A DNA stretch of 51,936 bases from Filomicrobium sp. Its GTDB lineage: Bacteria > Pseudomonadota > Alphaproteobacteria > Rhizobiales > Hyphomicrobiaceae. Made by a program: the position numbers and the translations under genes. Positions 34,590 through 43,422 of the stretch are shown here, in pieces. Under the pieces are notes generated by a model that was not told the DNA's origin, searched no databases, and saw only the letters and a program-made list of their open reading frames with translations. Where the stretch lies: NCBI GenBank assembly GCA_002689605.1, contig NZGY01000087.1:33157-85092 (forward strand). Reading direction: 5' to 3'. How positions within the stretch are numbered: the stretch's first letter is position 1; each line of letters opens with the position of its first letter.

Positions 34590-35750
34590 CTACTTCTTAA
34601 CGATGAGATCGAGTGGAGCCTTGCTCAATGATTCCGAGCCGCTTGCAGTCACAAGGCTGGTACGCCCATTGGTTGCTGCCAGCCCTGTATCATCGTCAAA
34701 AATGATCATGTGAAGAAAGAACACCATGCCTTCTTTGAGTTCTACAGGATTGCCGTCGTAAATCATTGGTGGGTCCATCCAGCAAGGTGCATAGGTGGTA
34801 CCCTGTGAGTAACCGCAGGCGTTCAGCCGGTAAGCGTTGAGGCCGGCTTTGTCCAAAGTATCAGCATGCGCTTGGAACACGTCACCTACGGTATTCCCAG
34901 GCTTGAGTGAATCTTCGCAGGCCAGCAGGGCGTCGGTTGCTGCAGAGTAAAGGTATTGCTGGCGCTCAGGTGCCGACCCAATGGCAAAGGTTTTCATCAT
35001 CGAGCAATGATAGTGACGGTACGTTCCGGCAAACTCGAGCGTAAGCTGGTCTTGCGCATCAAGTTTGCGGCGTCCGCTATAATAGCGGCACATCATGGCG
35101 CCCGGGCCGGATCCAATAATAAACTCGTTCGCTGGATCGTCACCACCTGCGCGGAAGATAGCGCTATGCATGTCTGCAAGGATGTCACTCTCATCCACGC
35201 CCGGGCCAGCCCGTTGGATCGCAGCTTCCAGTGCGAGATCGCACAGCTCGGCAGCACGTCGAACGTACGCCAGTTCGGCCGGACTCTTGATAATCCGCAA
35301 TTCACCGACCAGGCTGGACGCATCAACCAGCTCTGCGAAACCGGCAATGCTTTCCTGGATTTGAATGTAATTGTGTGCTGTCAACCCGACCGTATCAAAC
35401 TCAGCACCGAGCTTGCCGCCTTTAAGCCCCAGGTCTTCTAGCATAGCTCTCAGGTCATTGGCCGGCTTTGCATCCGCTCCGTCTTTCCAGACCCGAATAT
35501 CTACCAACGTCGACGTAAACTTTGCCTGACGAAGATCGGGAGCGCGCGTCAGCAATGCCGTGCGTCCGTCAGCAGTTACAACAAGGCACTGGAAGAAACA
35601 GTAGCCGAAGGTGTCATAGCCCGTCAGGTAAAACATCGACTCTTGCCGAAACACGAGTACCGCATCCAATCCCTCGGCCTCAATCTTGGCGCAGGCTGCT
35701 GCGCGGCGTGCTTCGAATTCGGAGACATCAAAATGCAGATGCTTGGCCAT
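34590..35750 (-). CDS. M24-fold (creatinase/Xaa-Pro peptidase-like) protein lacking metal ligands
   Basis: A 386-residue protein with the two-domain M24 layout: an N-terminal creatinase domain (residues 10-140, ESMFYLTGYDTFGYCFFQ) and a pita-bread domain. Every canonical M24 metal or catalytic position seems replaced: the first Asp by Glu (LTLEFAGTY), the second by Ser or Cys (HYHCSMMKT), the His by Tyr (CGYSQGTTY), the first Glu by His (MVFFLHMII) and the last by a residue in NGRTSLVT. A metal-dependent peptidase is therefore unlikely; a metal-free C-N hydrolase in the style of creatinase is possible, though creatinase catalytic residues are not matched either. It is divergent from an SDR gene and co-directional with the NTF2-like gene. 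Confidence 0.82.
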   Translation of the reverse strand: MAKHLHFDVSEFEARRAAACAKIEAEGLDAVLVFRQESMFYLTGYDTFGYCFFQCLVVTADGRTALLTRAPDLRQAKFTSTLVDIRVWKDGADAKPANDLRAMLEDLGLKGGKLGAEFDTVGLTAHNYIQIQESIAGFAELVDASSLVGELRIIKSPAELAYVRRAAELCDLALEAAIQRAGPGVDESDILADMHSAIFRAGGDDPANEFIIGSGPGAMMCRYYSGRRKLDAQDQLTLEFAGTYRHYHCSMMKTFAIGSAPERQQYLYSAATDALLACEDSLKPGNTVGDVFQAHADTLDKAGLNAYRLNACGYSQGTTYAPCWMDPPMIYDGNPVELKEGMVFFLHMIIFDDDTGLAATNGRTSLVTASGSESLSKAPLDLIVKK

Positions 35751-35786
35751 TTATCGGTTCTCTTTTGAAGGATTGTTGGGACTGGC

Positions 35787-35801
35787 AGGCCGTTCCGGCC
35801 T
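35787..35801. promoter_or_regulatory. Palindrome in the M24/SDR divergent promoter region
   Basis: AGGCCG (35787-35792), TTC, CGGCCT (35796-35801) is a perfect 6-bp palindrome in the 92 bases between two divergent genes. It is a candidate operator for their joint control. Confidence 0.4.
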
Positions 35802-35842
35802 ATGCTGCATCCAACCACGCAAATTCAGGGAGGACAAAGACC

Positions 35843-36622
35843 ATAGAGCTGCAAGACCAGGTCGCAATCGTCACAGGTGCCGGACAGGGCATAGGACTGG
35901 CCTGCGTACTCAAGCTGGCAGAAGCGGGCGCGAACGTGGTTTGTGCCGATATTAACGGTGAGAAGGCAGAACAAGCGGCTCAGGCTGCGAAGAGTTTGGG
36001 TCGAAAAGCGCTCGTCGTAATGGCAGATCTCGGGGACGTCGGTGAGATAAGCCGGATGATTGAGGAGACTGTTGCCGAGTTTGGCCGTCTGGATATCATA
36101 GTCAATAACGCGGGCGTTACGCGCCGCGCGTACATCATGGATCTGACGGAAGAAGACTTTGACCGTATCAATCGCGTCAACGTCAAAGGTGTGTTCTTCT
36201 GCATGCAGCGCGCCGCCACCGAAATGATCAAGCAGAAATCAGGGCGCATCATCAATATCGCATCGATCGCCGGCAAGGGGTTCTACGGCACGTCCAACGC
36301 CATTTATGCGGGAACTAAGGGCGCCGTGCTGGCAATGACTAAGACTGCGGCGCAGCAACTTGGTCAACACAACATCAACGTCAATTCGGTTTGCCCCGGT
36401 ATTGTATTCACTGACATCTACAAAGGTATTATCGAGGCCGACGCCAAAAAGACTGGAAAGACACCAGAAGAGGTGCAGGCAGCAGCAGTTGCAACCGTCC
36501 CGATTAGTCGCGGCAATGAGCCGGCGGACATAGCGGACATGGTTGTCTTCCTCGCCTCCCCCCGCGCCCGCAATATCACCGGCCAAAGCCTTAACGTTGA
36601 TGGTGGCTTGGTACCAAGCTGA
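35843..36622 (+). CDS. Short-chain dehydrogenase/reductase with apparent ATA start
   Basis: A 259-residue classical SDR. It has the cofactor motif VTGAGQGIG near residues 10-18, an Asp after the second strand (VVCADING, favouring NAD), NNAG, the catalytic Ser in NIASIAG and the Tyr-X3-Lys in IYAGTKGA. The family-type start would be at MELQDQVAIVTG, but the codon there is ATA (35843-35845). GGGAGGA at 35828-35834 lies 8 bases upstream, and no ATG, GTG or TTG fits nearby. The substrate is unknown. It is divergent from the M24-fold gene and followed by a second SDR, suggesting one catabolic unit. Confidence 0.8.
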   Translation: MELQDQVAIVTGAGQGIGLACVLKLAEAGANVVCADINGEKAEQAAQAAKSLGRKALVVMADLGDVGEISRMIEETVAEFGRLDIIVNNAGVTRRAYIMDLTEEDFDRINRVNVKGVFFCMQRAATEMIKQKSGRIINIASIAGKGFYGTSNAIYAGTKGAVLAMTKTAAQQLGQHNINVNSVCPGIVFTDIYKGIIEADAKKTGKTPEEVQAAAVATVPISRGNEPADIADMVVFLASPRARNITGQSLNVDGGLVPS

Positions 36623-36725
36623 TGAAGCAGAAGTGATCCTGCCCAAGCTCTGTTGCTTCTCCTGCGGCTCAAGCATGGCAGGGCAAGCGATATAAAGCAG
36701 CAAATCGATAGAATGGAGATTGCCA

Positions 36726-37481
36726 ATGACAATTGCAGCGAGAGCGCTTCCAACGTCGCTTAGTCTTGAAGGTAAGAAGGTCATTGTAACTGGTGCGGCC
36801 AGTGGCATCGGTCGCGCGTGCGCCTTTGCCGCCATAGAGTTGGGCGCGAGTGTCTTAGTCAATGATCGGGATTCACTTGATGAAGTGGCAGTAGATCTAC
36901 GCGCGCAAGGTGGTGACGTGGAGACTTTGCAGGGCGATCTCACCGAGCCAGGCTTTATAGACAAACTGATCGCGAAAGGCCCGATCTACGGACTTGCACA
37001 TTGCGCCGGAATTCTTGGCCGTACACCGCTTCATGATCTGGATGATCCACGTGAGCGCTTTATGGAAACTATGGATGTTAACGTCCGCGTCCCCGTCGAT
37101 CTGGGTATCGCGTTGACCGATCACATGGCGGAGAATGGCGGTGGCGCGATCGTTATGATCGGCTCCGTAGCAGGCAGAACAGGCGGCACGTCCCTATCAA
37201 CACCGATCGACTATTCCGCATCAAAGGGTGCAGTGCATGTCGTTATCCGTTGGCTGTCGCGCCGCGCGGTTGGGAAGGGCGTACTTATCAATGGCATAGC
37301 ACCTGGGCCGATCGATACACCTATGACCGTCGGCAACACGACCATTGCGGACAAACTTCCCACTGGACGCAAGGGGCGGCCAGACGAGATGGCTTGGATG
37401 GTGATGATGTTGCTGACACCAGCGGCATCGTATGTGTCTGGTGCTATCCTCGATTGCAACGGCGGTTCATACGTTGGTTGA
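36726..37481 (+). CDS. Short-chain dehydrogenase/reductase (second)
   Basis: A 251-residue SDR with the cofactor motif VIVTGAASGIGRACAFA, HCAG in place of the usual NNAG, the catalytic Ser in MIGSVAGRTGG and the Tyr-X3-Lys in DYSASKGAVH. The family NGIAPGPIDTPM and CNGGSYVG ends are present. GGAGA at 36715-36719 precedes ATG 36726. It lies 103 bases after the first SDR on the same strand. The substrate is unknown. Confidence 0.88.
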   Translation: MTIAARALPTSLSLEGKKVIVTGAASGIGRACAFAAIELGASVLVNDRDSLDEVAVDLRAQGGDVETLQGDLTEPGFIDKLIAKGPIYGLAHCAGILGRTPLHDLDDPRERFMETMDVNVRVPVDLGIALTDHMAENGGGAIVMIGSVAGRTGGTSLSTPIDYSASKGAVHVVIRWLSRRAVGKGVLINGIAPGPIDTPMTVGNTTIADKLPTGRKGRPDEMAWMVMMLLTPAASYVSGAILDCNGGSYVG

Positions 37482-37508
37482 CGTGACCACCTCGTAGACG
37501 ACCGCGCG

Positions 37509-38624
37509 TTAATCCTCATCCAGCACAATCTTGGCGCGGCAGTTGCTGTTTTTATAGTCGCCAGGACCACGTGGCGTCGCATCCGGATAGAACGTGATGA
37601 TGCCTTGCTGATTGCGCACAAGGACCGTGGTGAAATCTCGTCCATCAGCCCGCACTGGTAACCAGCAACCGAGCTTCCTGCCCTTTTTGGACTTGGGGTT
37701 TTCTTGCAGCGCGCGCGTTGCAATCTTGAATATGTCCAGCGCACTTAGGGTCAGGCCGTATCCTTTAATCGGGCTGATCAACTCACCACCGGTCGGGCTC
37801 TTCAAGCGAACGCCCATTGAGTAAATCAGGCCTGGCTCAGCTTCGTTGCGTCCACCCGGCAGGCGGCAAGCTTGATTGGATTTCTGCAACTGGACATACC
37901 GGCCGTGATGATGCAATCCGCCAATCGATGTCACGCCGTTCCTAGTCTTACCTCGTTCACCACAGAATACGTGGTTGAACCCATCCTTTTTGAACCACGC
38001 ATCTGTCAGGTCGTTGAGATAGTCCTCCGGGGCAGAGCGCGCCGGTCGGTCAGCAAACACGCGCCCGTCGGTAAACTCCCTCAACTCCATCAAGATGTGC
38101 GAGTATTCGCGCATCATATCTTTGAACTCGTTCCGCGTTACGCGTTTCAGAGGTGCCCCGCAAACCCTCAAAACGGCTCGGTCAAAGTCATTGAGAACAG
38201 GTTCTTCCGGTGTGATGTCTACCTTTCGCCCGCTGTTGCCGAGCGCTACAGGGTTATCTTTGTCATCAAAGAACGGAAGGCAGGTTTGGCCGCTTGAGCC
38301 CGCGGCTTGGTTGCTGGCTGTTTGCGGCGCTGCATCAGAGAATTTTCCGCAAGAAAGGCGAACCCACTTGTTCGATGAGCCAACGCGTACAAATGCGTGA
38401 GTAGCACCGTTCTTTTTGTTGAGGCCGCGGCTGTTGAGTGTGTCTCCGGGTTGCAGTTTCGTTGGGCTGCCGCCTTTCAGTGAACGGGTTGCCTCACACG
38501 GCTTCTCAACAACGAACTGGCGCTCGTCGTCGAAGAAATGCTGCGCCTGCACCGAGTTCGCCGCAAGACAAAGCAGAGGTATCAGCGCTGTAATCTTGGC
38601 AACGCGAGAAACGGTTTGGCTCAC
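37509..38624 (-). CDS. Exported EndoU-like endoribonuclease (predicted)
   Basis: A 371-residue protein with a signal peptide (residues 8-27, likely cleavage after SVQAQ). Residues about 140-370 resemble the EndoU/XendoU fold: DAWFKKDGFNHVFCGE with a candidate catalytic His218, IGGLHHHGRY with His238-240, and an end strand GIITFYP like the terminal TxYP of that family. Residues 30-95 are a separate Cys-containing region, and a Ser/Ala linker joins them. The start is GTG at 38624 with GGAG 7 bases upstream. EndoU enzymes cut RNA at uridines; export suggests an extracellular or periplasmic role. No immunity-like partner is seen beside it. Confidence 0.62.
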   Translation of the reverse strand: MSQTVSRVAKITALIPLLCLAANSVQAQHFFDDERQFVVEKPCEATRSLKGGSPTKLQPGDTLNSRGLNKKNGATHAFVRVGSSNKWVRLSCGKFSDAAPQTASNQAAGSSGQTCLPFFDDKDNPVALGNSGRKVDITPEEPVLNDFDRAVLRVCGAPLKRVTRNEFKDMMREYSHILMELREFTDGRVFADRPARSAPEDYLNDLTDAWFKKDGFNHVFCGERGKTRNGVTSIGGLHHHGRYVQLQKSNQACRLPGGRNEAEPGLIYSMGVRLKSPTGGELISPIKGYGLTLSALDIFKIATRALQENPKSKKGRKLGCWLPVRADGRDFTTVLVRNQQGIITFYPDATPRGPGDYKNSNCRAKIVLDED

Positions 38625-38803
38625 GACAATGCTCCGCGATCAGTTTGGCTCGAAACAATAGATTAGAGATGCAGTGTGCAAGGCTTATGGCGGCCATTCT
38701 CCTGTGAGCGTAGATCTGTCTTGCCAGATACAACTGCGGCGCGGGCTCCTGCTATGGAAACTCGCGCCGCAAACAAGCATCTGGATTTTGTGACAGAGAT
38801 CGC

Positions 38804-39433
38804 CTAGCTGACCAACGTCGCCTCTGTCTTGGCGTTGACTTCGTCCATGTCGACATCAGGTGCCAACTCAACAACTTTGAGACCACCTTCAACAACGTCG
38901 AACACACCGAGATTGGTAATGATGCGGTTGACCACACCAGCACCAGTCAACGGCAGGGTGCACTCCTTGAGAAGCTTCGACTCACCCTTCTTGTTGGCAT
39001 GGTCCATGATCACGAGTACGCGACCAACTCCGGCAACGAGGTCCATGGCACCGCCCATGCCTTTGACCAGCTTGCCTGGGATCATCCAGTTGGCGAGGTC
39101 GCCGTTTTCTGCGACTTCCATCGCCCCAAGAATAGCAAGGTTGATATGGCCGCCACGGATCATGGCAAAGCTGTCCGCGGATGAGAAATAGCTCGTGCGA
39201 TCGAGCTCTGTGATCGTTTGCTTGCCGGCATTGATGACATCTGCATCGATCTCATCGTCGGTCGGGAATGGTCCCATGCCGAGCATGCCGTTCTCTGACT
39301 GAAGCGTGACGTCGACACCTTCCGGGATATAGTTTGAAACAAGTGTTGGTATGCCGATGCCGAGATTGACGTAGAAACCGTCTTCAAGTTCTTGGGCTGC
39401 CCGAGCAGCCATCTGATTGCGATCCCAAGGCAT
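38804..39433 (-). CDS. 3-oxoacid CoA-transferase subunit B
   Basis: The 209-residue beta subunit of a two-subunit 3-oxoacid CoA-transferase (ScoB/AtoA/PcaJ type). It has [19 protein letters not shown] and the catalytic Glu in [14 protein letters not shown] near residue 47, then [14 protein letters not shown] and [16 protein letters not shown] precedes the ATG. The alpha subunit gene ends 24 bases upstream. The pair transfers CoA from succinyl-CoA (or another donor) to acetoacetate or a similar keto acid. Confidence 0.93.
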   Translation of the reverse strand: MPWDRNQMAARAAQELEDGFYVNLGIGIPTLVSNYIPEGVDVTLQSENGMLGMGPFPTDDEIDADVINAGKQTITELDRTSYFSSADSFAMIRGGHINLAILGAMEVAENGDLANWMIPGKLVKGMGGAMDLVAGVGRVLVIMDHANKKGESKLLKECTLPLTGAGVVNRIITNLGVFDVVEGGLKVVELAPDVDMDEVNAKTEATLVS

Positions 39434-39457
39434 GAGATGCTCCTTTAATCTAGCTGC

Positions 39458-40153
39458 TTATGCTGCCCGCGTAGTGCGTTGTTCGATGCGCTTCTCATGC
39501 TCGCCTTGCAAAATGCGCTGCACGAAAATACCGGGCGTATGGATGAGATCCGGGTCCAGACTGCCGACAGGGACCAGCTCTTCGACTTCGGCAACTGTGA
39601 ACACCCCGGACATGGCGCAGACGGGGTTAAAGTTGCGCGCAGCTTTGCGATAAATCAGGTTGCCTTGCTCATCGCCTTTCCAGGCTTTGACGATAGCAAC
39701 ATCGGCTTTGATGCCGCGCTCCATGATGTAGGTTTCGCCGTCAAACTCTTTGTGTTCTTTGCCTTCAGCAATCTGGGTTCCAACGCCAGTCTTCGTGTAG
39801 AAGCCCGGAATGCCTGAACCACCGGCACGCAAGCGCTCAGCGAGTGTGCCTTGCGGATTGAACTCAATCTCCAGTTCGCCCGACAAATACTGCCGCATGA
39901 ACTCGTCATTCTCACCAACGTAGGATGACACCATTTTTTTGACCTGCTTGGTCTGCAGGAGGAGGCCGAGACCAAAATCATCCACGCCGGCATTGTTTGA
40001 GACGACAGTCAGGTCCTTGACGCCCGAGTCACGGATCGCCGTGATCAGGTTCTCAGGAATTCCACAAAGTCCGAAGCCACCAGCCGCGATCAGCATCCCG
40101 TCTTTCAGGGCGCCATCCAACGCTTCGGTGGCGCTGGAACATACCTTCTTCAT
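39458..40153 (-). CDS. 3-oxoacid CoA-transferase subunit A
   Basis: The 231-residue alpha subunit. The family motif [15 protein letters not shown] lies near residues 23-37, followed by [15 protein letters not shown], the SSYVGEN segment and [24 protein letters not shown] precedes the ATG. It is encoded after the beta-keto-acid cleavage enzyme (33-base gap) and before subunit B, in one operon. Acetoacetate is the most likely acceptor because the cleavage enzyme releases acetoacetate or its CoA ester. Confidence 0.94.
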   Translation of the reverse strand: MKKVCSSATEALDGALKDGMLIAAGGFGLCGIPENLITAIRDSGVKDLTVVSNNAGVDDFGLGLLLQTKQVKKMVSSYVGENDEFMRQYLSGELEIEFNPQGTLAERLRAGGSGIPGFYTKTGVGTQIAEGKEHKEFDGETYIMERGIKADVAIVKAWKGDEQGNLIYRKAARNFNPVCAMSGVFTVAEVEELVPVGSLDPDLIHTPGIFVQRILQGEHEKRIEQRTTRAA

Positions 40154-40186
40154 CCAATCCTCCTCACAAGCCTGGTGCGCGAGGCA

Positions 40187-41020
40187 TCAAGCCGCCAATT
40201 GCAAACCAAGAATTTCGCGTGCCTGCTGCCAGGTGGCAACGGGGCGCTCGTACTTTTCACACATGTCCGCTGCAACCTTAACTAGGGCTGCGTTCGATGG
40301 TGCCAACGTATGGCGGTCGAGGCGGACGTTGTCCTCCATGCCGGTCCGCACGTGGCCGCCCTCAGAAATGCACCACTCGTTCAGCTTGATCTGGTTCGGG
40401 CCGATACCGGCACCGCACCACTTGGCATCAGGAGCCAAACGCTCAACCGTCTGCTTATAGAAATCAAACACCTGACGGTCACCGGGCATTGCATTCTTGA
40501 TACCCATGACGAATTGAACATAGAGCGGCCCTTTCAGCCGACCGTCCTCTACCATCTTCACTGCCTGGAAGATGTGCGACAGGTCAAAGGCCTCAATCTC
40601 CGGCTTGACGTTGTACTTGATCGTTTCGGAAGAAAGCCAGCTTATCAGTTCTGGTGTGTTCTCGTAAACCCGGTTTGGGAAGTTGTTCGAACCAACCGAT
40701 GGCGAGGCCATGTCCGGCTTCAACGACAGCATGCCACCGCGTTCACGACCATTGCCTGTTCGCCCACCAGTGGAAAGCTGAACAATCATGCCAGGGCAGT
40801 GCTTGCGCAGACCTTCTGTCAGACGGGCAAACTTTTCAGGGTCAGCGGTCGGGGTCTGATCATCGTTACGGACGTGGCAATGGGCAATGGATGCACCTGC
40901 ATCGAACGCTTCGTGTGTCGATTCAATCTGCTCTTCAACAGTTATCGGAACGGCAGGGTTGTCGGCCTTGGTTGGCACCGAACCAGTGATCGCTACGCAA
41001 ATGATGCAGGGATTGGACAT
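40187..41020 (-). CDS. Beta-keto acid cleavage enzyme (BKACE, DUF849)
   Basis: A 277-residue member of the BKACE family, which combines a beta-keto acid with acetyl-CoA to give acetoacetate and a new CoA ester. The zinc-binding His47 and His49 are in GASIAHCHVRND, and the later EGGHVRTGMEDN supplies the conserved Glu. Known members act on 3-keto-5-aminohexanoate in lysine fermentation or on dehydrocarnitine; the substrate here cannot be read from sequence. ATG 41020 is chosen over a longer frame reaching 41137. The gene is followed by the CoA-transferase pair. Confidence 0.92.
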   Translation of the reverse strand: MSNPCIICVAITGSVPTKADNPAVPITVEEQIESTHEAFDAGASIAHCHVRNDDQTPTADPEKFARLTEGLRKHCPGMIVQLSTGGRTGNGRERGGMLSLKPDMASPSVGSNNFPNRVYENTPELISWLSSETIKYNVKPEIEAFDLSHIFQAVKMVEDGRLKGPLYVQFVMGIKNAMPGDRQVFDFYKQTVERLAPDAKWCGAGIGPNQIKLNEWCISEGGHVRTGMEDNVRLDRHTLAPSNAALVKVAADMCEKYERPVATWQQAREILGLQLAA

Positions 41021-41063
41021 GAACGCATACTCCCAGGTCTTAGTCTTTTTAGATTGGCCGCGA

Positions 41064-42029
41064 TCAGAGCATCGCCAGCTTGGTTCCAATGTTCCGGAAC
41101 GTGGTTTTGACACGGCGAACCGTACCAGTTTCGGCACGCATCACGACGGTCTCAGTCTCCGCAAAGTCGCCGCGGAAATGCACGCCCTCAAGGAGTGAGC
41201 CGTCAGTAACGCCAGTCGCGGAGAAGATCACATCACCAGAGGCCATGTCATTAATGCTGTATTTCTTCTGGACGTCAGCACCCATCTTCTCGGCCCGTAC
41301 CCGCTCTTCGTGGTTTGATGGCAGAAGACGACCTTGCATTTGGCCGCCAATGCATCGCAGAGCGGCCGCCGCAAGAACACCTTCTGGGGCTCCACCGGAA
41401 CCAAGATAGATGTCGATGTTGGTTTGATCAGTATCAGTCGTCCAAATGACGCCTGCAATGTCCCCGTCGGGGATCAGTTGGACCGCAGCACCAGTACCGC
41501 GAACAGCTGCTATTAGCTCAGCATGCCGCGGACGGTCCAGAATGCAGGCCGTTATTTCTTCAACAGTCACCCCTTTGGCTTTGGCAAGCGCATGAACGTT
41601 GTCTTCAGCCGAAGCATCGAGGTCAACGAGACCATCAGGCAGGCCAGGGCCCACCGCGATTTTGTCCATATACATATCTGGGGCATGCAGCAGGCCACCA
41701 CGTTCGGCGATTGCTAGAACAGCCAGAGCATTCGGCATGGCCTTGGCACAGATTGTTGTGCCTTCCAAAGGATCAACTGCGATATCGACGGCAGGACCCT
41801 GTCCCGTGCCAACCTTTTCGCCGATATAAAGCATCGGCGCTTCGTCCATCTCGCCTTCGCCGATAACCACGAGGCCATCTATATTAATGCGTCCCAATTC
41901 CTTGCGCATTGCATCTACAGCGACTTTATCGGCAGCTTTGACATCACCGCGGCCCCGCAATTTGGCAGCGGCTATAGCAGCCCCCTCTGTTACCCGGCCG
42001 ACTTCCAGAACCAGTGTACGTCCCAGCAT
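41064..42029 (-). CDS. glpX: Fructose-1,6-bisphosphatase class II
   Basis: GlpX hydrolyses fructose 1,6-bisphosphate in gluconeogenesis and related pathways. The 321-residue product has the class II motifs VVIGEGEMDEAPMLYIGE and DIAVDPLEGTTICAKAMP, then the metal region IDIYLGSGGAPEGVLAAAAL. ATG 42029 follows a strong GGGAGGAG site; seven further in-frame codons exist upstream. It sits after hom (54-base gap), an order shared with rhizobia, where recJ commonly follows; here the keto-acid cleavage operon follows instead. Confidence 0.95.
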   Translation of the reverse strand: MLGRTLVLEVGRVTEGAAIAAAKLRGRGDVKAADKVAVDAMRKELGRINIDGLVVIGEGEMDEAPMLYIGEKVGTGQGPAVDIAVDPLEGTTICAKAMPNALAVLAIAERGGLLHAPDMYMDKIAVGPGLPDGLVDLDASAEDNVHALAKAKGVTVEEITACILDRPRHAELIAAVRGTGAAVQLIPDGDIAGVIWTTDTDQTNIDIYLGSGGAPEGVLAAAALRCIGGQMQGRLLPSNHEERVRAEKMGADVQKKYSINDMASGDVIFSATGVTDGSLLEGVHFRGDFAETETVVMRAETGTVRRVKTTFRNIGTKLAML

Positions 42030-42083
42030 CCCCAATCTCCTCCCAGTCACCGTGTCCGGTCTATAGTCTCACTCTAGTGCGCT

Positions 42084-43415
42084 TTACCGCAGTTGCTCTA
42101 TTCTTATCATTTGCGGTGGATGCGCAATTTTACCGTCTTTCTCAATAGCTTCCAGCGCCGCACGTATCGCTGCTTCAGTTGTTTCATGTGTGATCAAAAC
42201 AACCGAAGTTGGGCTTCCAAGTTCCGGTCGAACGCCCGTTCCGGGCAGCTGATGCTTGGGACGACGCTGGACAATGCTTTCCAGGGAAACTTCCTGCTCT
42301 GCCATGCGCGTTGCGATAGCCGCCATCGCGCCTGGTCGATCATAGACTGATAGCCGGATGTAGTAGGCTCCGGTGTGTTGGCCCAACGTGGCCCTTTGAT
42401 AGGGAGCGAGTGACCAGGCTGGCGTTACGAAAGGCGCACCGGTCAAGCCATAACAGGCCACATCACGAATATCGCTCATCACCGCTGAAGCAGTCGCTTC
42501 TGCACCGGCTCCGGGCCCAACAAGCAGAAGATTGCCAACAAAATCGCCGTCGATCGCAACGCAGTTGGTTACGCCAGAGACTTCGGCAATGGCTGAATGC
42601 TTGGCAACCATCGCCGGGTGAACGCGCTGATCAATACCGGTCTCGGTGCGCACCGCAACGCCCAGCAGTTTGATCCTGTAGCCAAGCTCATCTGCGGCTT
42701 CGATGTCTGCAGGCGATATCGACTCGATGCCTTCGAGATGAATCTGATCAAAAGCGACCTGGGTATCGAATGCAATACTCGTCAGTAGTGAGAGTTTGTG
42801 AGCCGCATCATGACCGCCAATGTCGAAAGTCGGGTCGGCTTCGGCATAACCGAGGTCTTGCGCTTCTTCAAGAACGTCCTCGAACGGCAGACCTTCTTCC
42901 TGCATTTTGGTGAGGATGTAATTGCAGGTGCCGTTCAGGATACCGTAGACGCGACTGACCTCGTTGCCAGCGAGAGCTTCCCGCAGTGTCTTGATGACTG
43001 GGATGCCGCCAGCAACAGCTGCTTCGTAGGCGAGCGAGACACCCTTGTCTTCAGCAATCGAAGCTAATTCAACGCCGTGCTTTGCAAGCAATGCTTTATT
43101 GGCTGTCACAACATGCTTGCCTGCTGCCAAGGCCGCAGCTACGGCATCATGCGCTGGTCCGTCTTCACCACCTACAAGTTCGACGAATACATCGATGTCG
43201 TCGGAGCTGGCCAATGCGACCGGATCATCGAACCACTTGGCAGCGCTTATGTCGATCCCGCGGTCCTTGTTGCGGTCACGCGCCGAAACGGCAGTTACAT
43301 TTAGCGTTTTACCTGTGGCAGTCTGCAGGCGCTCGCGGTGTTTTTCGAGGAGGCGAACAAGTCCCGCACCTACGGTACCCAGTCCGGCAATGCCCAGTCT
43401 CACGGTATTCTCCAT
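42084..43415 (-). CDS. hom: Homoserine dehydrogenase
   Basis: Homoserine dehydrogenase reduces aspartate semialdehyde to homoserine, the precursor of threonine and methionine. The 443-residue product has the NAD(P) motif IAGLGTVGAGLV near residues 9-20, the catalytic region YEAAVAGGIPVIKTLREAL and GGHDAAHKLSLL, and a C-terminal ACT domain (YYIRLSVYDRPGAMAAIATR) that usually senses threonine. It lies 7 bases after the aminotransferase gene, so they are co-transcribed. The metY product downstream in the pathway is encoded 4 kb away. Confidence 0.97.
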   Translation of the reverse strand: MENTVRLGIAGLGTVGAGLVRLLEKHRERLQTATGKTLNVTAVSARDRNKDRGIDISAAKWFDDPVALASSDDIDVFVELVGGEDGPAHDAVAAALAAGKHVVTANKALLAKHGVELASIAEDKGVSLAYEAAVAGGIPVIKTLREALAGNEVSRVYGILNGTCNYILTKMQEEGLPFEDVLEEAQDLGYAEADPTFDIGGHDAAHKLSLLTSIAFDTQVAFDQIHLEGIESISPADIEAADELGYRIKLLGVAVRTETGIDQRVHPAMVAKHSAIAEVSGVTNCVAIDGDFVGNLLLVGPGAGAEATASAVMSDIRDVACYGLTGAPFVTPAWSLAPYQRATLGQHTGAYYIRLSVYDRPGAMAAIATRMAEQEVSLESIVQRRPKHQLPGTGVRPELGSPTSVVLITHETTEAAIRAALEAIEKDGKIAHPPQMIRIEQLR

Positions 43416-43422
43416 TGCACTA

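Noticed and set aside
34590-35750. DMSP lyase DddP, which shares the M24 fold
   Set aside because: DddP needs metal-binding Asp, His and Glu residues that are all replaced here.
35843-36622. PhaB acetoacetyl-CoA reductase for the PHB pathway
   Set aside because: The cofactor loop (Asp after strand two) suggests NAD, and the N-terminus and context do not look like PhaB; a general SDR is the safer call.
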